Shown here piece by piece: positions 57,901 through 64,000 of a stretch of DNA of 64,000 nt (position 1 is the first letter of the stretch; each line of letters begins with the position of its first letter). The stretch comes from Leifsonia xyli subsp. xyli str. CTCB07. GTDB taxonomy: Bacteria > Actinomycetota > Actinomycetes > Actinomycetales > Microbacteriaceae. The stretch is from the NCBI RefSeq assembly GCF_000007665.1, contig NC_006087.1, positions 372,001 to 436,000 on the forward strand, in the 5' to 3' direction. The notes beneath the pieces were generated by a model. It ran no database searches. It worked only from the letters and a program-made list of their open reading frames with translations, and was not told where the DNA came from. The position numbers and the translations under genes were made by a program.

Positions 57901-59293
57901 TCAGCTCCCGGCGCCGGTGTAGTCCACGTCTTTCGTCTCGTGGGAGAGCAGCAGCGCGAGGAGGGTGAGCGCGCCGGCGGTGGACAGGTAGACACCCACC
58001 CACACGGTACTTCCACCCCCGATCGTCCACAGCCACACGGCGATGGTGGGAGCCACGGCCGCACCGAGGACGCTCGACAGGTTGTACGCGACGGCGGAGC
58101 CCGTGTAGCGCACGTTGGTCGGGAACAGCTCCGGCAGTTCCGCGCCCATCGGCCCGAAGGTCAGACCCATCAGGGTGAAGCCGACGATGAGCAGCCCCAT
58201 CGCGCCGACCGGGCTGCCGGCGAAGAGCGGAACGAAGAGGAGGCCGAACGCGATGATGCCGAGCGTCACCCCGATCAGCGTCTTGCGGCGGCCGAAACGT
58301 TCCGCGAGCGGCCCGGACACCAGTGTGAAGACGCCGAAGAACACCACGCCGACGATGAGCATGATGAGGAAGTCGTTGCGGGTGTAGCCGAGGCCGGGGA
58401 CGAATCCGGCCGGGTCGAAGGTCTTGCCGGCCTTCTCGGCGGCGAGCGCGGCGTCCTGGGTCGCGGCGGCCGTGCCGTAGGTGAGCGTGAACGCCGTCAT
58501 CAGATAGAAGAGCACATAGGTGGCCAGCATGATGAACGTGCCCAGCACGATCTCACGCCAGTTTCGTCTGGAAGACCCGGGCCACCGGCAGCTTGGCGAC
58601 CTCGCCGTCGTCGACGACCTTCTGGAACGCCGGCGTCTCCACGAGCGTGAGGCGCACATAAAGCCCCACGACGATCAGCACAGCGCTCAGGAGGAAGGGG
58701 AGCCGCCAGCCCCAGGAGGCGAACTGCTCGGCGCTCATCGATAGGCTGAGGACCAGGAACAGCGCATCCGCGACGATGAAGCCGATGGGCGCGCCCAGCT
58801 GTGGGAAGGTGCCGTAGATAGCGCGTTTGCCGGCCGGGGCGTTCTCCGTCGCGAGGAGCGCAGCCCCGCTCCACTCGTCGCCGAGTCCGAGGCCCTGGCA
58901 GAACCGCATCACGACCAAGAGGAGCGGCGCCCAGAGCTCCCAGCCCGGAACCTGCGCTGTCGGCAGGCAGCTGATCAGCACGGTCGCGATCCCCATCGTC
59001 AGCAGCGAGCCGACCAGCGCTCCCTTGCGGCCGATCCGGTCGCCGAAGTGGCCGAACAGGACGCTGCCGACCGGCCGCGCGATGAATGCGACGCCGAACA
59101 CGGCGAACGACGAGAGCAGGGCTGCGGTCGGGTCCTCGCTCGTGAAGAACAGCGACGGGAAGACGAGCACGGCCGCTGTCGCGTAGACGTAGAAGTCGTA
59201 GAACTCGATGGAGGTGCCGATGAGGCTGGCGAGGATGACGCGCCCGCGCGAGTTAACGGGCGCGGTGGCGGTGACGGGGGCCGTCGAGGACAT
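57901..59293 (-). pseudogene. MHS-type MFS transporter, frameshifted
   Basis: Start MSSTAPVTATAPVNSRGRVI at 59293. First half: LIGTSIEFYDFYVYATAAVL and GHFGDRIGRKGALVGS (loop 2-3 motif), then RFCQGLGLGDEWSGAAL. One indel near 58562 separates it from the second half (REIVLGTFIMLATYVLFYLM through FPTNVRYTGSAVAYNLSSVL). About 460 residues if whole: metabolite:H+ symporters of the ShiA/ProP type. Confidence 0.85.
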
Positions 59294-59663
59294 GCGTGGG
59301 GACTTCCGGTGACGATGACGGGCAGGGGACGGAGGCGTCCGTGAAGCGGGCAGCGTCGGTGGAACGTCGCGCGGGTGGGACAGCTGTGGGCGCTTGTGGC
59401 GCGCCCTCCAGCTTACGGTCGGCAGAGCCGGCCGTCTAACCGCGGCGACCAGCCGTGTGCGAATCGGGGCCGTTTGCGGCCGTGAGTGCTGGAGCGAAGG
59501 CGGCACCGGATGCGCTTTGACCATGACATCTCAGGCGTAGAGCTTCACCCTGGTGGGAAGTGTCGCTAAACTCCGACGATTCGGACGAACGCTGAGGGGT
59601 CGATTCGCGTCCGCGAAGCGGCGTTCGCGATGAACACGGAGACCCGGATGAAAGGAGAGCACG
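59294..59663. other. Intergenic region, divergent promoters
   Basis: 370 bases between the divergent MHS transporter and BLUF genes. I see no gene or strong hairpin. It must hold both promoters; none stands out. Confidence 0.45.
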
Positions 59664-60101
59664 ATGATGTCGATCGCCTATGTCAGTGAGGCCACAGCGC
59701 CGATGTCCGAGCAGGGCATCGTCTCCCTGCTGAAGCGAGCCAGGGCGAACAACGACGTTCGTCAGCGGACGGGGGCGTTGCTTTACCACGAAGGGAGATT
59801 CGTTCAGATTCTGGAAGGACCCGATGAGGCCGTCGAGGAGTGTTTCGAGGCGATCTGCGCCGATCCTCGTCATCGGAGCATCCAGAAGATTAGCGAAGAG
59901 CAGATCGAGCAGCGACGGTTCGCGGAGTGGACGATGGCGTTTCGGCCCTCGTCTCCGGAGGTCACAGCGCATTTGCGGGGGTGGGATGATTTCTTCAGCG
60001 GCAGGAGGGGGGATGCTCGTCTTCGCTATGCCGGGAATCCCTCGCAGCAGCTCCTCGAGTGGTTGACGGACTACTGGTTCACCCCGTCGGCGCTTCGTTA
60101 G
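59664..60101 (+). CDS. BLUF-domain blue-light sensor
   Basis: 145 residues behind AAGGAGAGCACG; ATG 59667 is an alternative start. The BLUF fold fills residues 3-95: Tyr 6 (IAYVSEA), Asn 30, Gln 48 (FVQILEGP), and Trp 89 with Met 91 (EWTMAF), the residues that form the flavin photocycle network. A ~50-residue helical tail follows and no output domain is fused, so it is a short BLUF protein acting on a partner. Intact. Confidence 0.88.
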   Translation: MMSIAYVSEATAPMSEQGIVSLLKRARANNDVRQRTGALLYHEGRFVQILEGPDEAVEECFEAICADPRHRSIQKISEEQIEQRRFAEWTMAFRPSSPEVTAHLRGWDDFFSGRRGDARLRYAGNPSQQLLEWLTDYWFTPSALR

Positions 60102-60250
60102 AACTGGATTCAATAGAAAAGGCGCGAAACTACGCGCTTTTTCGGATATCGGCCGGCGTCATGAGTGGGCGTCTAACGCGCTCTGATCGTATCGACGTTC
60201 GTAGAGACGTATCTACGCGATTCTGTCCACGAGTGCCCACCAGGGAGCAC

Positions 60251-60490
60251 TCAGCGTTCTTTGTCGCTCCAGACCGGGGCGAGTAGATCGTCTTGACTCA
60301 CCTCGAACGCTTTCGAGAGTCTCAGCCAGGTGCGCAGGTCGCCGTTGTACTTGCCGCTGGAGATGTTCAGGAGTGTCTGTCGGCTGATCCCGGAGCGCTC
60401 CGCGAGCTGTTCGAATGTGAGGCCAGTGGAGTGGCGTCTGTCGTTCAGGATGCGCCGAAGCTGCGAGAGGTCGGGCTCGGGAACAGGCAC
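60251..60490 (-). CDS. XRE-family HTH protein
   Basis: 79 residues: LNDRRHSTGLTFEQLAERSG then ISRQTLLNISSGKYNGDLRT is a Cro/C1-type helix-turn-helix. Small single-domain regulator, possibly antitoxin-like, with no partner gene beside it. It precedes an IS3 remnant. Confidence 0.75.
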   Translation of the reverse strand: MPVPEPDLSQLRRILNDRRHSTGLTFEQLAERSGISRQTLLNISSGKYNGDLRTWLRLSKAFEVSQDDLLAPVWSDKER

Positions 60491-60595
60491 CGTACAAGCT
60501 CAGCGGAGCCGCGCTTGTACACAGCACAGCATCTTGTACTTTCGGTAAGGGTGCTGTGCCGCAGGGTCACGGCTGAGACCAGACAGGACGCTGAC

Positions 60596-61066
60596 ATGGG
60601 GTTTCTCAGCGGCAAGCTCTACTTCTGCGCCATCAAGGATGTCTGCTCCGGGCGGGTCGTCGGGTACTCCATCGACTCTCGGATGAAGTCGCTCCTGGCC
60701 GTTCAGGCGTTGGAGAACGCCGTCCAGGTGCGCGGCGACGTCGCCGGCTGCGTGGTCCACTCCGACAGAGGATCTCAGTTCCGCAGCCGGAAGATGCTTC
60801 GCGCGTTGGTCCGTCACCGCATGGTCGGATCGATGGGGCGCGTCGGCTCCAGCGGAGACAACGCTGCCATGGAATCATTCTTCGCGCTGTTGCAGAAGAA
60901 CGTCCTCAACCGCCGCACCTGGATCACCCGAGAGCAGCTGCGCATCGCGATGGTGACCTGGATCGAACGGATCTACAACCGCCGACGCCGACAGGCCCGC
61001 CTGGGCCGTTTGACGCCCATCGAGTTCGAGACCATCATGAACACGACCGTCGCAACGGCGGCGTGG
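60596..61066 (+). pseudogene. IS3-family OrfB remnant
   Basis: The frame reads LSGKLYFCAIKDVCSGRVVG, then VVHSDRGSQFRSRKMLRALV (second Asp) and SGDNAAMESFFALLQKNVLN (Glu), to IEFETIMNTTVATAA. The N-terminal half of the transposase and the left IS end are missing, and the right side is cut by IS481 copy 3. It is related to, but not the same as, the IS3 element at 3.5-6.2 kb. Confidence 0.85.
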
Positions 61067-61070
61067 CTAG

Positions 61071-62182
61071 GTGTGATGTCCAGGGGGGTTGTTTCGGCGA
61101 TACGGTCGTGAGGAGTTGAGGGGCGAGGGCCTCCGGTTGTGAAGTGGAGCTGTTCAGTTCAACCGCTTCACGATCCAGGAGGCCTTCGTGTCCCACGTTA
61201 ACGCTGCTCTCACACCGCGCGCTCGTCTGCGCCTTGCCAGGCTCATCGTCGAGGACCATTGGCTGGTCTCCGTCGCAGCGAAGATGTTTATGGTCTCGCC
61301 CGTTACCGCGCGGAAATGGGCGGCGAGGTTCCGCGCCGAAGGCACGGGAGGGATGACCGACCGGTCTAGCCGCCCACGATCGATGCCAACGCGGACGCCG
61401 TTGCCCGTGCTCAAGCGGATCGTGCGGGCGAGGTGGCGACGACGCCTGGGGCCGGTGCAGATCGCCGGCGAGCTTGGCCTTCCCGCCTCGACCGTCCACG
61501 CCGTCCTGGTGTGCTGCCGCATCAACCGGCTCTGCACCATTGATCGGGTCACGGGCGAGCCGATCCGTCGCTACGAGCACGACCACCCTGGATCGCTGAT
61601 CCATGTCGACGTGACGAAGTTCGGCAACATCCCCAACGGCGGCGGCTGACGATTCGTCGGCCGCGTCCAGGGCGAACGCAACCGGGAAGCGACCGCCACC
61701 CGCACGAAGAGCAGGAACCACCGCTACGAGCCACGGTTGGGCACCGTGTTCGTCTACACGATCATCGACGACCACTCCCGCGTCGCCTACGCCGAGATCT
61801 GCTCCGACGAGAAGGCGGACACCGCGATCGGTGTCCTGCGGCGTGCTGTCGCCTGGTTCGCCGACCGGGATGTCAGCGTCGAACTCGTCCTCTCGGACAA
61901 CGGCTCCGCCTACAAGTCCTACGCCTGGCGAGACGCCTGCACAGAGCTCGGGATCAGGGCGAAGAAGACCCGACCATACCGACCACAGACCAACGGGAAG
62001 ATCGAACGCTTCCACCGCACACTCGCCGACGGCTGGGCCTACGCCCGGTTCTATGGTTCAGAGGCCGAACGACGAGAAGCACTCCCCGGCTGGCCCCACT
62101 TCTACAATCATCACCAGCACCACTCCGCCATCAGAGCCCCACCCATTAGCAGAATCGACAACAACCTCCCTGGACATCACAC
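61071..62182 (+). mobile_element. IS481-family element, copy 3
   Basis: 1,112 bp, the same ends as the other copies, and a perfect CTAG duplication at 61067-61070 and 62183-62186. It inserted into the end of an IS3 remnant. Confidence 0.93.
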
Positions 62183-62186
62183 CTAG
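61188..62186 (+). pseudogene. IS481-family transposase with in-frame TGA, copy 3
   Basis: Same frame as the other copies, with the shared TGA at 61647-61649. It differs from copy 2 at a few sites, for example Asn for Asp just before the TGA (NIPNGGG), so the copies have separate histories. The TAG stop lies in the CTAG target copy. Confidence 0.88.
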
Positions 62187-62415
62187 GGGGAAACACCCTT
62201 CATTTCCGCAGCCAGCGGTGGGTATTGCGCTCCCCCGCCGCTTGTTTCTGGCGAAGTGTGAAGCGGCATCGGTTTCTGTCTCTGCCGCCGTGGTGCTGAT
62301 CTCCGTAGACGGTGGCTACTCCTGGGCGCGCTACGACGGACGAAAGGGCGCCACCTGCTACAACCTCGGCACTCAGCGTAACCGCAACACGAACTGGATG
62401 GTCAGAGCCGCCTAG
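62187..62415 (+). other. Truncated frame of unknown origin
   Basis: Downstream of IS481 copy 3, an open frame ends VDGGYSWARYDGRKGATCYN then LGTQRNRNTNWMVRAA. The last ~35 residues look like a real C-terminus of a small secreted or wall protein, but I recognise no family and the start is missing. Confidence 0.35.
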
Positions 62416-62453
62416 GTGTACCGGGCCAGTACGTTGGTGATCGGCCGATAGGG

Positions 62454-62587
62454 AGAAGGCCTCCATTCTGAGTGGTGTGTACGTCACTCTCGAGGGAGGC
62501 CTTCTCTTGGCTCACCGCAATGAACGGCTCATCACCCGCCCAACGCGTTCACAACCTCACGAGGAAGAACAGCCAAGCGATGGTTAG
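62454..62587 (+). pseudogene. Stub of another IS481-type transposase
   Basis: A GGAGGCCTTCTC site precedes TTG at 62507, and MAHRNERLITRPTRSQPHEE ends after 26 codons. The arrangement (GGAGGCCTTC, then MSHVNA / MAHRNERL) mirrors the start of the IS481 transposases. A 12-bp inverted repeat (GAGAAGGCCTCC) flanks the leader. Confidence 0.5.
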
Positions 62588-62619
62588 AGAGGGAAGGGGT
62601 CGGTGAGTTTCTTGGGTTC

Positions 62620-64000
62620 TAGCGGTTGTTGCAACATCTGGAGTTTCTAGGAGTTGCAAGGACCGTGTCCCGTTTAAGGCGCAGTGCGGGGAAGAGGAAG
62701 TACACCCAGGCGGAGCGTGAAGCCTTCTTCGTCATTTTCAAGGAGTCCAGGAGTACGACGATCGCGGCGAGGGAGCTAGGGTTCAACCCCGCGACGTGCG
62801 CGCAATGGGTTCGCAAGGCGGGCCTGGCTAGTCACGGCTACACCGGCGGCGGCATGAGCGCGCACCCATGCAAGGACGAGTACCTGGAGCTGCGGAGCAG
62901 CGGGCTCTCGCGCCGCGAAGCGGTGGGACGAGTCGGAATCAGCCCGAACACGGGATACCTCTGGGACAGTCGAACGGGCGACGCATTTATCCAGATGGTC
63001 GCGTGGTCGATTACAAAGACAGGGTGCCTGTCGTTGTTGATCCTGTTCAGCGGGCGTCGATGCGTTCGCTCGAAGCCGCACTCCACCCACGATTCCTCTC
63101 CCTGCAGGAGCGTGAGCTGATCCGGGACCTGACCAGGGCCGGCCTTTCGTTGTGTCGGGTCGCGGCCAAGCTTGGTCGCTCGGTGTCGACGATCAGTCGA
63201 GAGATTCGCCGGAATCAGCTTCCTGGAGAGGGCGGCTACCATCCATACGTGGCGCATCGGAAAGCGGCCAGCCGCCGACCGCGACCGAAAGCCACGAGGC
63301 TGGTCCGCAATCCGCAGCTGCGCAGTTACGTTCAACGGAAGCTGACGCTACGTTGGTCGCCGGAGCAGATCAGCCGGTCGCTGATCCGCGAGTTCCCCGG
63401 CGATGCGGAGATGCGCGTGGCGCACGAGACGATCTATCAAGCCTTCTACGTGCAGGGCCGTGGACAACTCCGCCGCGAGCTCACGATGGTGCTGCGGACC
63501 GGCCGGGCCAAGCGGAAACCGCATCGTTCTGGCGCCGCTCGCAGACATCGTTTCGCGGATCCGATGGTAATGATCTCCGACCGTCCCGCCGAAATCGAGG
63601 ACCGCGCCGTTCCCGGACATTGGGAAGGCGACCTCATCATCGGCGGACACCGCAACAGCGCCATCGGCACCCTCGTGGAACGCTCCACCCGGTTCGTGAT
63701 GCTGATCCATCTCCCCATCGATCGCACCGCAGAATCCGTCCGGGACGGACTGATCAGCGCCGTCAAGACACTCCCACGCGAACTCCGTCGCTCGATCACC
63801 TGGGACCAGGGCTCGGAAATGGCAGCTCACAAGTCGTTCACGATAGCCACCGACATCCCGGTCTACTTCTGCGACCCCGCGAGTCCCTGGCAACGCGGCA
63901 GCAACGAGAACACCAACGGACTCCTTCGCCAATACTTCCCCAAGGGAAAGGGAACAGACCTCGCCCGATTCACCGCAACCGACCTGACGAACGTCGCCCA
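62620..64000 (+). mobile_element. IS30-family element, runs off window
   Basis: The left end is near GGTTGTTGCAACATCTGGAG at ~62620 and the transposase fills the rest. The right end is outside the window, so neither repeats nor target duplication can be checked. Confidence 0.75.
62665..64000 (+). pseudogene. IS30-family transposase, frameshifted, partial
   Basis: The N-terminal part has KRKYTQAEREAFFVIFKESR and an HTH-like stretch; the frame shifts near 62958. The rest is open to the window end: LSLCRVAAKLGRSVSTISRE (HTH), GHWEGDLIIGG (first Asp), ITWDQGSEM (second Asp) and PWQRGSNENTNGLLRQYFPK (Glu), the DDE core of IS30. The start is uncertain: GTG 62665 or a later ATG near 62853. Confidence 0.8.

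Noticed and set aside
56536..58650. 704-codon plus-strand frame across the ABC and MFS genes
   Set aside because: His/Arg/Asp-rich shadow composition; the minus strand carries clear ABC and MFS motifs.

Overview
The window is high-GC actinobacterial chromosomal DNA. Several features point to a Microbacteriaceae genome undergoing reductive decay: the topA-tmk-holB run, a tad (Flp pilus) locus, the divergent ramB/pckG pair, many insertion sequences and very many frameshifted genes. Leifsonia xyli (the sugarcane ratoon-stunting bacterium) is my best guess. That is an inference from gene content and IS load, not a database match.

Layout. (1) 1-6.7 kb: accessory DNA with a secreted cutinase-like protein, two small envelope proteins, an IS3-family element interrupted by an IS110-family element, and two broken helix-turn-helix genes. 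(2) 6.8-32 kb: a remnant of a tailed siphovirus-type prophage, read on the minus strand from about 32 kb down to 7.7 kb in the usual order: antirepressor, SSB and small early proteins, HNH endonuclease, small and large terminase, portal, MuF, scaffold, decoration protein, capsid, head-tail adaptors, tail tube, tail chaperones, tape measure, tail proteins, GH25 endolysin, small membrane protein, holin. No integrase or repressor is present, and at least 13 of the phage genes carry single-base indels or stop codons. IS481- and IS21-family elements and a 283-bp IS21-type mini-element have inserted into it. The right end cuts straight into a tad-type ATPase gene. (3) 32-45.5 kb: host core: tad pilus genes, topA, tmk, holB, a TAP-like lipoprotein hydrolase, a broken TetR gene, tRNA-Thr(CGT), two toxin-antitoxin modules and a D-Ala-D-Ala carboxypeptidase. 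(4) 45.6-60.5 kb: a second IS481 copy, decayed MMPL transporter and thiolase genes, an SDR dehydrogenase, an FHA protein, RamB-like regulator divergent from pckG, an ABC exporter, a frameshifted MHS-type transporter, a BLUF photoreceptor and a small HTH protein. (5) 60.5-64 kb: IS graveyard with an IS3 remnant, the third IS481 copy, an IS481-like stub and an IS30-family element running off the window.

Most notable: all three full-length IS481 copies, and a 182-bp internal fragment of the same element inside a phage gene, share one in-frame TGA at a position normally occupied by tryptophan. In each full copy the transposase stop codon TAG is supplied by the YTAG target duplication and not by the element itself. 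The IS110 element has a 291-nt non-coding left end where a bridge RNA is expected. The 283-bp IS21-type mini-element has long inverted repeats and a perfect 5-bp target duplication. I found no convincing wholly new multi-gene system; the best uncharacterised candidate is the overlapping gene pair at 6.9-7.6 kb.
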